From assembly GCA_035384605.1 (NCBI GenBank), contig DAOOIV010000001.1:19283-83282 (forward strand): 64,000 bases of DNA. The letters run 5' to 3'. Of the stretch, positions 27,537 to 36,135 are shown one piece after another. Position numbers and translations under genes: made by a program. Under the pieces are notes generated by a model. It was not told the DNA's origin, searched no databases, and saw only the letters and a program-made list of their open reading frames with translations. The DNA comes from Phycisphaerae bacterium (GTDB lineage: Bacteria; Planctomycetota; Phycisphaerae; UBA1845; PWPN01). The stretch's first letter is position 1, and each line of letters starts with the position of its first letter.

Positions 27537-28751
27537 TCAAGCCGGATTCCGGATGGTCCAGCCGTCCGTTGTGCGAATGACTTCGCGGTACAGCGTATCG
27601 CGTTCGATGGGGATGCCGCCGGCCTCGATGATCAATCGTTTGAGGTCGTCGGCGGTCATTTCCTGGCGCCGGCTTTGGCCGCCGTGGCGATGGGTGATCT
27701 CGTAATGGACCACGGTCCCGTCGATGTCATCGACGCCCCAGTTGAGGCTGACCTGGGCAAGTCTGGTCGAGGTCATAACCCAGAAGGCTTTGACGTGCGG
27801 GAAGTTGTCGAGCATCAGCCGGGTGATTGCCAGCGTCCGGAGGTCGGTCAAGCCGGTGGGTTCGGGCAGGTGGGCCAGTTGGCTGCCGGCGGGGATGAAT
27901 GAGAGCGGCACGACGCAGTTGAAATGTGCCGGGCGTGCGGCCAGCGAGGCATCCTGGTGCCGGCGGAGCTTGACCAGGTGTGCGATTCGCTCGGCGGGCG
28001 TTTCAACGTGGCCGTAGAGCATGGTGGCATTGCTGAAAATGCCCATCTCATGAGCGGTGCGGTGAACGTCGAACCAGTCCTGCTCACCGATCTTGCTTTT
28101 GAACGTCTCATCGTGTACGCGCTGGTCGAAGATCTCGGCTCCGCCGCCCGGCAGGCTGCCGAGTCCGGCGTCGCGAAGCGCCTCCAACACTTCGCGGATT
28201 GAGCGTCGTGGCCGGCTGATTCGCGAGAAGTGAACGATCTCCACTGCCGTAAAGGCCTTGATATGCAACTGCGGGCAGGCTTGGCGAATTCGCCGGCACA
28301 TGTCGACATAATGCTCAAGCGGCCAGTGCGGGTGGAGCCCGCCGACGATATGCACTTCGGTGGCCCCGCGATCCGCGGCCGCGCGGGCCATTTCGACGAT
28401 CTGGTCGTTGGAGAGTTCGTAGCCGGGGGCGTCAGAAGGGATGCAATTTCCCTGTTCGAGCGAACCGCGGGTTGCCGGAGAACCATCCTGAGACCTTCTT
28501 TCCGGCCAAGGGCGATAGAAGGAACAGAAACGACATCGTAATACACAGTAGTTTGTGTAGTTGATATGCCGGTTGATGTTGTAGTATGTGCGGCGTCCAT
28601 GAAGCCGCTCGCGAACGAGGTTGGCCCATTCGCCGAGGGTGTGGATGTCGGCGGATTCATACAGCAGCAGGCCCTCTTGCGGCTCCAGACGTTGGCCGGC
28701 GCGGATCTTGTCGGCGATGGCCTGCAATTCGGTCGGCACGGAACCTTTCAT
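27537..28751 (-). CDS. mqnE: Aminodeoxyfutalosine synthase (radical SAM)
   Basis: The 404-residue protein has the radical SAM cluster motif CVLRCRFC (C69, C73, C76) after NINRHINYTNY. It continues with HIVGGLHPHWPLEHYVDM, KAFTAVEIVHFSR, SLPGGGAEIFDQRV, NATMLYGHVETPAERI and the C-terminal NWGVDDIDGTVVHYEI, all characteristic of MqnE. MqnE joins 3-[(1-carboxyvinyl)oxy]benzoate to SAM-derived adenosine to give aminodeoxyfutalosine in the futalosine route to menaquinone. About 25 residues (82-108) are inserted directly after the cluster motif. It is the last gene of a seven-gene minus-strand run. MqnA, MqnB, MqnC and MqnD are not in the window. Confidence 0.92.
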   Translation of the reverse strand: MKGSVPTELQAIADKIRAGQRLEPQEGLLLYESADIHTLGEWANLVRERLHGRRTYYNINRHINYTNYCVLRCRFCSFYRPWPERRSQDGSPATRGSLEQGNCIPSDAPGYELSNDQIVEMARAAADRGATEVHIVGGLHPHWPLEHYVDMCRRIRQACPQLHIKAFTAVEIVHFSRISRPRRSIREVLEALRDAGLGSLPGGGAEIFDQRVHDETFKSKIGEQDWFDVHRTAHEMGIFSNATMLYGHVETPAERIAHLVKLRRHQDASLAARPAHFNCVVPLSFIPAGSQLAHLPEPTGLTDLRTLAITRLMLDNFPHVKAFWVMTSTRLAQVSLNWGVDDIDGTVVHYEITHRHGGQSRRQEMTADDLKRLIIEAGGIPIERDTLYREVIRTTDGWTIRNPA

Positions 28752-28760
28752 GTTCGACTC

Positions 28761-29537
28761 TCACGGGGCATCCGACAACAGCGCCTGCAGGTATGCACGG
28801 GCGTCCGCCAGGTATTGCAGCCCCTCTCTTGGGTTGGGCAACGCCGCGTGGATCACCAGCCAGCCATCGTAACCGCTACGGCGGGCTTTTTCGATGATTG
28901 CTCGCACGTTCATCTCTCCCTGGCCCAGCGGTACGATTCTTCGTCCGATGCGATCATTCATTCGCAGGAGACCCAGCCGATGGGCGAACTCGCCGATGAC
29001 GTTGCACGGGTTGACGGCGGCGCAGTGGAATTGTCCCGCGTCGAGGGCCAATCGTAATCCCGGATGGTCCATTTCCATGAAGAGTTGTCGGAAGTCCTCG
29101 ATCTGTTCGAGGGTGCTGTCGAGTGCGTTGCCGACCTGCAGGGCCATACCGGCGCCGCTGACCCTGTCGAGCAGCAGGCGCAACGATCTGGTGAGCATTT
29201 CGAACGGCTGCTGTCGGCGGTCGCCTGCCCGGACGATCACCGCCGGAGGACGCAGAGTCGTTGTCGCGGCGATCTGAGCCGTCAGCCCCGCCAGCAGGGG
29301 TTCGATCTCCATCTCGTCGATCGCATCGACGGGTGAGACTGACATCGAAGAGAGGCGAAGGTCGTTCTCTTCGAGAACAGCTTTCAGCATTTCCGCGCAT
29401 GCGGTCGTCGCGGAGAACTCGCGTTGTACTCGAGGCCAGTCGACCTCGACGGCCTCGTAGCCGATTTCACGGATGGACGGCAGGGCCTCTCGCAACGGCC
29501 GATCGCGCAGGCAGTGGGCGTGGCAGCTAAGGCGCAT
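28761..29537 (-). CDS. Sugar phosphate isomerase/epimerase-like TIM barrel
   Basis: The cytoplasmic 258-residue protein has no signal. It shows the AP-endonuclease-2-like barrel with elements IREIGYEAVEVDWPR, LRLSSMSV, PAVIVRAGDRR, LRLALDAGQFHC and DGWLVIH. Its start overlaps the stop of the glycosyltransferase gene by 11 bp, and its stop is 9 bp from mqnE, so it is in the same transcript. The usual metal-binding Glu after strand 4 is replaced by Gln in MALQVGNALD, so activity is uncertain. The substrate is unknown; its place in a menaquinone operon may be functional or incidental. Confidence 0.72.
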   Translation of the reverse strand: MRLSCHAHCLRDRPLREALPSIREIGYEAVEVDWPRVQREFSATTACAEMLKAVLEENDLRLSSMSVSPVDAIDEMEIEPLLAGLTAQIAATTTLRPPAVIVRAGDRRQQPFEMLTRSLRLLLDRVSGAGMALQVGNALDSTLEQIEDFRQLFMEMDHPGLRLALDAGQFHCAAVNPCNVIGEFAHRLGLLRMNDRIGRRIVPLGQGEMNVRAIIEKARRSGYDGWLVIHAALPNPREGLQYLADARAYLQALLSDAP

Positions 29538-31308
29538 CGGCCGGTGCCTCCGCGCTATTGGTCAGCAAAGGCTTACGTGCCCGGCCGGCAAACGGCTTGT
29601 TGGCCCAGCTCATCCTGGCGAGGCCGAGCCACGGGCGGCCGTCGGTTGAGAACGGTACGTAATCGGAGGATGGTGATCCCGGTGCAGGCGGGACATCGAC
29701 CACGCGGATGCTGACGTCGGCATTCTGCCCGGGCGCATCGGGTTGCCCACGGGGTGCGAGGATGATCGTCCAATCAAAGAGGTTGACCGGTGGCAGGCAA
29801 TAGGGGGCTGGTACGCGGTCGGTAAGGAGTGTGCGGGCGCCGTTGCGCTGCAGCTCGGCGAGATGCTCGGCCTGGCGGATCCGTGTGTGGTGAGAGGCGC
29901 TGTCCCGCAAGAAGGATTCCACGTAGGCGGCTCCGGGAACGGCCGTCGCCAAGAGCAGCGCGATCTGGCAGATGGTCCGGAGCTTCCAGTAACGCGTGAA
30001 GGTGTCGAGGGCCACGACGGCGGCCAGGCACAAGGTCACGTCGACGAACAAAGCGAAACGCGCGTATTCACCGCCCTGGCCGTGGGCGAAGAGGACAAAC
30101 TGCGTTAGCGCGAGGAAGGCCGGCGCCGCGAGGAGCCAGTGGGCGACAAAGCGAGGCCCGACCGGCGGGTTGCTGCTCACCATTCGCCAATCGCGGACCG
30201 CCAGGGCGACAAGGCCCGCGAGTCCCGCCAGCGCCAATACGATGGACGTTCCTTCGCCGATCAGGCACAACGCATTGGGTAGTGACTCATCCGGCGGCCC
30301 AAGGTGAAACATCGCCTGCGTGTTGGACAAGTTGTTCCAGATGAGGTCGCGGTTTCTGAACAGGTTGATGAGCACGTACGGGTTGGTCGCGAAGTAGGTC
30401 AGCAGGGCGATCGCCGTGCCGATCACGGCCTTGGCGAGCCTTGCGACCTTCGGCTGGGGCGCAAGCCATGCCAGCATGACCAGAGTCGCAAAGACTGGCC
30501 ATGCTGACAAGACCATTCCCCCCGCTGCCCCGGCAAGCAGGCAAGCGAGAATCCACCAGTTGCGTCTGTTATTGTCGAGGCAGCGCATCGCGGCCAGGAC
30601 GGACAGCAGCATCAGCACCGTGCCGGGCAGGTGCGGTTTGGCCTCATGAGCCGCATTGACGACGGCGGGCATGACCGCGAAGCACGCAGCCGCGGTAACG
30701 GACGCGCCGAGCGAGCCGCGGGTCAGTCGGTAGGTGATCCGGAACACGGCCCAGACGCCCACGAGCGTCCACGCAACGACATAAGCCCGCATCAGGACAT
30801 AGAATCGTCCGAAAGCCTCCGGTCGGTCAAGGTAGTAGGCAAGGTCTGGCGTCAATGCGATGACGCGGCATGCTGCCGCCAGCCGCAGCAGGGCGCCGAC
30901 CGGATACACCCACAGCCCGCCGTACTGGTACATTTTCGGGTCAAAGTCGCCCCGTCCCGGTCGCATCGACGCCAAGGACATCAGGGTGATCATCTCATCC
31001 GGATGATGCGTGAAGAGGCGAAACCGGCGGACAATCTCGGCCTTCTGGGCATCGGTCTGATTCACGGGCACGGAGCGGTCGGGTTCATTGATGGGATCGG
31101 CGTCCATGTCCGCGGGCCGTAAGGCATCCACCGACCGGTCGCCGGCCAATGCCTGAATGTCGAGGCCCGACCAAACGGGATGTCGGCCGAAGAGGTATGG
31201 GTCGATGTCTCGTGAAGGTAAGCCCCAGTTGATACCCAGGCAGCAGACAATTGCGCACCCGGTCAAGAGGAGCGCCAGAGCCAGTATCTCCTGTCGTCGT
31301 CGGTTCAT
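29527..31308 (-). CDS. Polytopic membrane glycosyltransferase-like protein
   Basis: A 593-residue protein with about 10-12 predicted transmembrane helices. It starts with ILALALLLTGCAIVCCLGINWGL followed by an acidic loop (RDIDPYLF), HHPDEMITLM and a WVYPVGALLRL segment. This layout resembles GT-C/ArnT-PMT type transferases, which move sugars from lipid-linked donors. In these enzymes an acidic residue in the first extracytoplasmic loop is catalytic; here candidates are Asp in RDIDP. The C-terminal part is a soluble domain. It sits inside the menaquinone run and overlaps the next gene. The sugar donor and acceptor are not evident. Confidence 0.68.
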   Translation of the reverse strand: MNRRRQEILALALLLTGCAIVCCLGINWGLPSRDIDPYLFGRHPVWSGLDIQALAGDRSVDALRPADMDADPINEPDRSVPVNQTDAQKAEIVRRFRLFTHHPDEMITLMSLASMRPGRGDFDPKMYQYGGLWVYPVGALLRLAAACRVIALTPDLAYYLDRPEAFGRFYVLMRAYVVAWTLVGVWAVFRITYRLTRGSLGASVTAAACFAVMPAVVNAAHEAKPHLPGTVLMLLSVLAAMRCLDNNRRNWWILACLLAGAAGGMVLSAWPVFATLVMLAWLAPQPKVARLAKAVIGTAIALLTYFATNPYVLINLFRNRDLIWNNLSNTQAMFHLGPPDESLPNALCLIGEGTSIVLALAGLAGLVALAVRDWRMVSSNPPVGPRFVAHWLLAAPAFLALTQFVLFAHGQGGEYARFALFVDVTLCLAAVVALDTFTRYWKLRTICQIALLLATAVPGAAYVESFLRDSASHHTRIRQAEHLAELQRNGARTLLTDRVPAPYCLPPVNLFDWTIILAPRGQPDAPGQNADVSIRVVDVPPAPGSPSSDYVPFSTDGRPWLGLARMSWANKPFAGRARKPLLTNSAEAPADAP

Positions 31309-31338
31309 GTTTCAAGTGTACACGATGAGCCGGTGGTT

Positions 31339-32253
31339 TTATAAGAGCAGACAGTCCGCGATGCCGAGCGTCCCGAGCAGGAGGCTCACGATGCCATTGA
31401 CGGTGAAGAAGGCCGTGTTGACCCGCGACAAGTCGCGGGGATGCACCATGGCGTTCTCGATCAGCAGGAGCCACGCAACCGCCGCCACGCCGATCCCGTA
31501 CAGCCAGCTCAGTCCGGCCACCGGCGCGAGGGCGACCAGCAGAACCACGGTGACGGCGTGGGCGGACCGCGCGATCCACAAGGCCGGTCGGACGCCTGTT
31601 CGTGCCGGCAGGCTGAAAAGCCCCTCCGCCTGGTCGGGGGCGATGTCCTGGCAGGCGTAGATGATATCGAAACCGCCGATCCAAAGCGTGACCGTGGTGA
31701 GGAGGATGAGCGCCGGCCACCCCAGGGATGCCGGGTGGATGGCCAGCCAGGCGGCCGGGGGTGACAAGGCGATCGCGCTGCCGAGCACAAAGTGTGACCA
31801 GCGGGTGAAGCGTTTCGTGTATGAGTAGAAGCACAGGTACGCCAATACCGGCAGGGACAGCATCAGCGGATACGGATTCCTTTCGATCCACCAGAAGCCC
31901 GCGCAGCAGAGAACGAATGCGGCAGCCGCAACGCCGAGGAAGACGAGTGCCTGCGAGGGGGAGATGATACCGGCAGGAATCGCTCTTGCGGCCGTGCGAG
32001 GGTTCCGGGCGTCAATCGCCGCGTCCACGATTCGGTTGAAGGTCATGGCGGCGGATCGGGCCGAGACCATGCATCCGAGGATCAAGAGGAACTGCCAGAG
32101 ACTCGGGTAGATCTGTGGGGAATCACCGGCCTGGAAGGCGGCTCTCGACGCCAGGAAAGTCGCCAGCAGGGCGAACGGCAGGGCAAACACGGAGTGTGAG
32201 AACTTGACCATCTCGCCCCAGCGCCGGACGGTCTTGAACGTGTCGCGAATCAC
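31339..32253 (-). CDS. mqnP: UbiA-family prenyltransferase (menaquinone pathway, MqnP-like)
   Basis: The 304-residue integral membrane protein has about eight or nine helices. The first aspartate-rich prenyl-diphosphate motif of UbiA enzymes is NRIVDAAIDARNPRTAAR, and the second, weaker acidic motif is in GGFDIIYACQDIAPDQAEG. It attaches an isoprenoid chain to an aromatic precursor; in the futalosine pathway the MqnP member prenylates 1,4-dihydroxy-6-naphthoate. Its ATG overlaps the ubiX stop by 4 bp (ATGA), implying coupled translation. The menaquinone role is inferred from neighbouring mqnE and ubiE. Confidence 0.88.
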   Translation of the reverse strand: MIRDTFKTVRRWGEMVKFSHSVFALPFALLATFLASRAAFQAGDSPQIYPSLWQFLLILGCMVSARSAAMTFNRIVDAAIDARNPRTAARAIPAGIISPSQALVFLGVAAAAFVLCCAGFWWIERNPYPLMLSLPVLAYLCFYSYTKRFTRWSHFVLGSAIALSPPAAWLAIHPASLGWPALILLTTVTLWIGGFDIIYACQDIAPDQAEGLFSLPARTGVRPALWIARSAHAVTVVLLVALAPVAGLSWLYGIGVAAVAWLLLIENAMVHPRDLSRVNTAFFTVNGIVSLLLGTLGIADCLLL

Positions 32254-32843
32254 GGCGAGGGGGTCTCCTGCCGACGGGCGTTGAGCGTATGGGGGACATG
32301 CAGGAGATCGAGCACTCGCGCGACAACGAAGTCGATCAGGTCATCGATGGACTTGGGGCGAAGATAGAATCCGGGTGAGGCCGGACAGATGATGGCGCCG
32401 GCACGCTGCAGCCGGAGCATGTTCTCCAGGTCGATGCCGTTGACCGGCATCTCGCGGTGCACAATGATCAGCCGCCGGCCCTCTTTGAGCGTGACACACG
32501 CAGCCCGGCCGATGAGATTGTCCGCCCGTCCCGAAGCGACGGTACCCAGCGTGTTGCTGCTGCACGGACAGATGACCATGCCGTCGGTGGGATGCGACCC
32601 GCTGGCCAGGAGACCGCCGACGTCTTCGTAATCATGAATACGGATTCGTTCGCAAGGCCGTCCGAGCAGGGAGAGATCCTCGAGGTTGCGGAGGTCGCAT
32701 TCGTCGCGCAACAGTCGGCGGCCGTTCGGCGAGGCGATCAGATGTATTTGTATTCCCGCCTTGTCGAGGCAATCCAGCAGCCGCAATGCATAGGGGCCGC
32801 CGCTCGCACCCGTAATGGCCAGAATGATTTCTCTTGTATGCAC
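32250..32843 (-). CDS. ubiX: Flavin prenyltransferase UbiX
   Basis: The 197-residue protein shows UbiX features: ILAITGASGGPYALRLLDCL (FMN loop GASG), CPCSSNTLGTVASGRADNLIGRAA, KEGRRLIIVHREMPVN, LRLQRAGAIICPASPGFY and the C-terminal SIDDLIDFVVARVLDLL. UbiX prenylates FMN to give the cofactor of UbiD decarboxylases, which act in quinone synthesis. No UbiD gene is in the window. Start is GTG 32843 with GGAGA upstream. It lies 18 bp after the TPR membrane gene and overlaps the ubiA-family gene. Confidence 0.94.
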   Translation of the reverse strand: MHTREIILAITGASGGPYALRLLDCLDKAGIQIHLIASPNGRRLLRDECDLRNLEDLSLLGRPCERIRIHDYEDVGGLLASGSHPTDGMVICPCSSNTLGTVASGRADNLIGRAACVTLKEGRRLIIVHREMPVNGIDLENMLRLQRAGAIICPASPGFYLRPKSIDDLIDFVVARVLDLLHVPHTLNARRQETPSP

Positions 32844-32861
32844 GGTCTTCTCTCCCCGTCT

Positions 32862-34823
32862 CTATTCCGTCCGTTGTCCCATGACCGCGAGCCGCCAGTT
32901 GGCCTCGGTGGCCCAGGGTGAATCCGGATGCTCCATCTGAATGGTTTGATAGAGGGTACGGGCCTCGTCGAGCAGGTTGTCGGTCTGATAGGCGGCGGCG
33001 AGTTCGAAACGGGCACGGGGCAGGGCGTCGCATCGCTTGTCCTTGGCGAAGCGATCGACCAGCCCCCTGAGTTCTTCGATTCTTCGGCTGCGCGAGCGGT
33101 TCGTCAGAGCCAGCAACAGTTCGATGTTATCCCGAAGGAGGTTGGTCGGGTCTTGCGGATCGGTTGACGTGGCGGCGAGGAGTTCGCGAAGGTTGCGGGC
33201 GTATTCAGGATGATGGGGGTCGATGCTGAACAACCGGCGGAGAATCGGATAGTCATAAGCTGGTTCGAGTTCCTTGAGCCGGTTCTTGGTCAGCAGATCC
33301 TCCAACTTGCGGGCGTTCTGAACGGTTGCCGTCACATCGATGCCCAGCGTGTTGGCCGGGGGCCTCTTGGCCAGGAAGTTGCGCCATCCCGAGGTCTCCG
33401 TCGGTGCCGTCTCGGTGATCTTTCGCTTGCCGAAACCTGCGATCAGGCGGCTGAGCAGATCCAATGCCTCCTGCACGCGACCTCGGCGGGTCTCGATAAC
33501 GGCAAGCCGGTACATGGCCACGCAGCCGGGCGCGGAATCGGGGGCCATTTCCACGAGTTTTCGCCACACATCAGCCGAAGCTGTGTTTGGGAAGTCTTCG
33601 TTGTAGGCGAGGATGAGCGAATCCTGCAGATAGGTGAACTCGCGGTTGAGTCGCAGATCGGTAGCCCGGCCCTGCAGGTACAGCACGCTGGGCACGTACT
33701 CGCTATAGGGGAAATGGCGGAGAAATCGCCGGCACTCGTTGATCGCCATGTCTTTCTGGGCGTACCAGTCGGCCGTCAGCGTTCTGGCCACGCGACTCTG
33801 GCCGGTCTGACCCAAAGCCGCCCGCAGTCTCAGATCGTCGCGCACGAGCTGGACGAGCGATTCAATCGGCGGCTGGGGGGTGGGGGAAGATTCCCTGATG
33901 GCCTTGGCGGTTCGCAGGATTATCTCCTCGGCATCGGCGTGGCCGAGAAAGTGTTCGCGGGAACCCGGGCCGAAACCTCTCTCAAGCAGCCGGTAGCTCA
34001 GCTCGTCGCGTCCGACCTTGGTTTCGAAGAGGATCACTGGTGTGGCAAACAAGATGGCCATCAGCGGCGCGATTGCGCCCGGTCGGTAGTTTACGACTCG
34101 GGCAATGGTCAGCACGATCGCCATGACCACGCATGCGGCGATCAGGGCGATGGCGTAGGGGAGATACAGCTTGGCAAGTTCGAGCGGGGCGAGGCGATCG
34201 ACGCCGGGGGTATTTCGCGTGGCCATCAGGTAATAAAGGACGACCGGCAAGATCGAGATCAAGGCCGTGGCGAATCGAAAAGAGAACTGGATTCGCTTCC
34301 AGCGAGCCAGCATGCAACAGAAGGTCACCGTGATAGCCAGCCAAGGGAGTGTTGCGAAAAAAGCGATAATCGCGGTGAAGACCAGGGATAGCGGCAGGCG
34401 GTAGAGCATCGAGACCAGGATGGGGACGGCGGTCAGGCTTGCCAGAACCAGCCCGTGAATCACGAACATCCAGGGGACCTGTTGAGCGGGTATTGGCTGC
34501 AGCAGGAACTCGAGCAGTGTGGCCTGGCGATCCAGGGTTGGGTCTAAGGACTGCCAGAGGTAGTCCCAGTACTGATCGCAGAGGAACGGCAGAGCATAGC
34601 CGGTTCGCAGCCAGAAGGTGAAGCAGCCCAGCCCGGCGAACAACAGGGCATCGGTCAGGAGGAAAAGCACCGCGCGGATGCGGTACTTCGGGCCGGTCCA
34701 TCGCCAGACGTCGGCCACAGCTTGTGGCTCTTCGGCGCGGCCGCCTGCCCGCTGGAGCACGCGCCAGGCGCGAGCCAGGCTCATTCGCGGCCAATCTGAG
34801 TTGTCACGGGTCGATTCGGGCAA
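32862..34823 (-). CDS. Polytopic membrane protein with C-terminal TPR/helical repeats
   Basis: This 653-residue protein is not recognised as a named family. Residues about 45-265 contain six probable transmembrane helices (for example VLFLLTDALLFAGLGCFTFWL and LPYAIALIAACVVMAIVLTIA). The C-terminal half is helical and TPR-like, with repeats such as AINECRRFLRHFPYSEYVPSV, CVAMYRLAVIETRRGRVQEAL and ARTLYQTIQMEHPDSPW, as in BamD/YbgF-type proteins. Start appears to be TTG 34823; ATG 34784 is possible. It lies between ubiE and ubiX in the menaquinone run. An envelope-assembly or scaffold role is a guess. Confidence 0.65.
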   Translation of the reverse strand: MPESTRDNSDWPRMSLARAWRVLQRAGGRAEEPQAVADVWRWTGPKYRIRAVLFLLTDALLFAGLGCFTFWLRTGYALPFLCDQYWDYLWQSLDPTLDRQATLLEFLLQPIPAQQVPWMFVIHGLVLASLTAVPILVSMLYRLPLSLVFTAIIAFFATLPWLAITVTFCCMLARWKRIQFSFRFATALISILPVVLYYLMATRNTPGVDRLAPLELAKLYLPYAIALIAACVVMAIVLTIARVVNYRPGAIAPLMAILFATPVILFETKVGRDELSYRLLERGFGPGSREHFLGHADAEEIILRTAKAIRESSPTPQPPIESLVQLVRDDLRLRAALGQTGQSRVARTLTADWYAQKDMAINECRRFLRHFPYSEYVPSVLYLQGRATDLRLNREFTYLQDSLILAYNEDFPNTASADVWRKLVEMAPDSAPGCVAMYRLAVIETRRGRVQEALDLLSRLIAGFGKRKITETAPTETSGWRNFLAKRPPANTLGIDVTATVQNARKLEDLLTKNRLKELEPAYDYPILRRLFSIDPHHPEYARNLRELLAATSTDPQDPTNLLRDNIELLLALTNRSRSRRIEELRGLVDRFAKDKRCDALPRARFELAAAYQTDNLLDEARTLYQTIQMEHPDSPWATEANWRLAVMGQRTE

Positions 34824-34898
34824 TTCCTGTCAACCCTGCGCATGAGACCCTTGTTGATGCCGGCCCTGCACGTCGACCCAGGACTCGGGTACCGGGGC

Positions 34899-35657
34899 TC
34901 AGGTGCTTGTTTTACTTGCCAGGTAGATGGTCACAACGCCCCACGAAAGCGGGTGGACAACGACATCCGCGAAGCCCGCAGCCCTGAGGCTGGATACGAT
35001 TTCCTCGCGCCCTGGAAAGCTTAACACCGACTTATGCAAATAGCGATACGCCCCGGTGCGGTCATGGCCTATCAGCCAGGCCAGCGCTGGAAGCACATGT
35101 CCGGCATAGAGGCGGTAGACGTGACGGAAGATCGCCACTGTTGGGATTGAGAATTCGAGGATGACTGCCCGTCCCCCGGGTGTCAGAACCCTGTGGATTT
35201 CTCGAAGGGCGGCACCGAGATCCTGGAAATTGCGGATGCCGAAGGCGCAAGTGACGATTGTGACGCCGGCTGGGGCCAGGGGCAGGTGCAGGGCATCGGC
35301 TTGCACCCAGGTCAAGTCGTTGACGTGACGAGGAACTGCGAGTTTCAGCATGGCCAAAGAGAAGTCGACGGCGATGATGCCGGCGGGTCGGGGGCTGGCC
35401 GAGGCAAACGCGCGGGCCACGTCGCCGGTTCCACAGGCCAGATCGAGGAGCACGTCGTCGGGTCGGACGGCGGCCAGTCGAACCATCTCGCGTCGCCAGT
35501 AGCGGTCGCGCCCCGCGCTGGCGATCGTGTTGATGCGCTCGTACGTCGGCGCGATGGCATCAAACATCCGTCTCACGCGCTGAGCCTTGTCCGGCTGCGC
35601 ATGGGGCGACTGCAGTCGATCGCGATCCCAGACGGTGTCGATTCGCTCGCCGCTCAC
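34899..35657 (-). CDS. ubiE: Demethylmenaquinone methyltransferase UbiE/MenG
   Basis: The 252-residue SAM methyltransferase opens with VRRMFDAIAPTYERINTIAS, then WRREMVRLA and motif I VLLDLACGTGDVARAF. It continues with GIIAVDFSLAMLKLA, TIVTCAFGIRNFQDLGAALREIHRVLTPGGRAVILEFS and LPALAWLIGHDRTGAYRYLHKSVLSFPG in register, all UbiE/MenG signatures. It C-methylates demethylmenaquinone in the last step of menaquinone synthesis. It is the first gene of the seven-gene minus-strand run. Start is GTG 35657, with a -10-like TACAAT only about 7 bp before it, so the transcript may be leaderless. Confidence 0.95.
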   Translation of the reverse strand: MSGERIDTVWDRDRLQSPHAQPDKAQRVRRMFDAIAPTYERINTIASAGRDRYWRREMVRLAAVRPDDVLLDLACGTGDVARAFASASPRPAGIIAVDFSLAMLKLAVPRHVNDLTWVQADALHLPLAPAGVTIVTCAFGIRNFQDLGAALREIHRVLTPGGRAVILEFSIPTVAIFRHVYRLYAGHVLPALAWLIGHDRTGAYRYLHKSVLSFPGREEIVSSLRAAGFADVVVHPLSWGVVTIYLASKTST

Positions 35658-35664
35658 CCCTGCG

Positions 35665-35694
35665 ATTGTAGTTGGGCCACCCCGACGACGCCAA
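35665..35694 (-). promoter_or_regulatory. Candidate promoter of the menaquinone gene run
   Basis: On the minus strand TTGGCG (35694-35689), an 18-bp spacer and TACAAT (35670-35665) lie directly before the GTG of ubiE. The start point would fall at or next to the start codon, suggesting a leaderless mRNA. Confidence 0.4.
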
Positions 35695-35829
35695 GCGTAC
35701 TCATGCCGGGCAAGCAGGAGCCGTTTTGAAGTCGTTTCCCACGCTTGTATCTACCTATGGAACGGTTATGGTGAAAGCTGCGCGTATGAGGGAGATGATG
35801 GTGTTGCCTGCCATAGCAGGAGGCGCGTC

Positions 35830-36120
35830 GTGGTCGAGGAGTTGAAGGTCAGATGCAAGGTTCGACCCGGTCTGTTCAAGAGTGAATACATTGTTACCTT
35901 TCCAGTGGTTTCTTCGGGCAGCCGTCGGCAGATCGAGTTCGTCTCTGACGCGGATGGCGTGATGGTGACGGCCGGCGCGGCAGCACCGCCCTGCGATGCG
36001 AGTGTTCGAGTATGGAAGGTGGGAGAGTCCGATGACTCCTATGTTGTACTGATTCCTGCGTCCGGAGGCAGCGATGCCATGAAGGTCAGCGTGCCGGCTG
36101 AGTGTGTTCTGTCCGCTTGA
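35830..36120 (+). CDS. Small protein of unknown function
   Basis: This 96-residue product is not recognised. It begins VVEELKVRCKVRPGLFKSEYI and is predominantly beta (YIVTFPVVSSG, RQIEFVSDADGVMVTAG, YVVLIPASGG), without signal or transmembrane segment. AGGAGG at 35818-35823, 6 bp before GTG 35830, is the best start evidence. A longer upstream frame lacks such a site. It is followed in the same frame by a dCTP-deaminase-like gene 15 bp downstream, so the two may be co-transcribed. Confidence 0.6.
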   Translation: MVEELKVRCKVRPGLFKSEYIVTFPVVSSGSRRQIEFVSDADGVMVTAGAAAPPCDASVRVWKVGESDDSYVVLIPASGGSDAMKVSVPAECVLSA

Positions 36121-36135
36121 CGGAGACGTCGGGCG

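Noticed and set aside
33210..34391. Plus-strand 393-codon frame
   Set aside because: Antisense to the TPR membrane protein; hydrophilic and without motifs.
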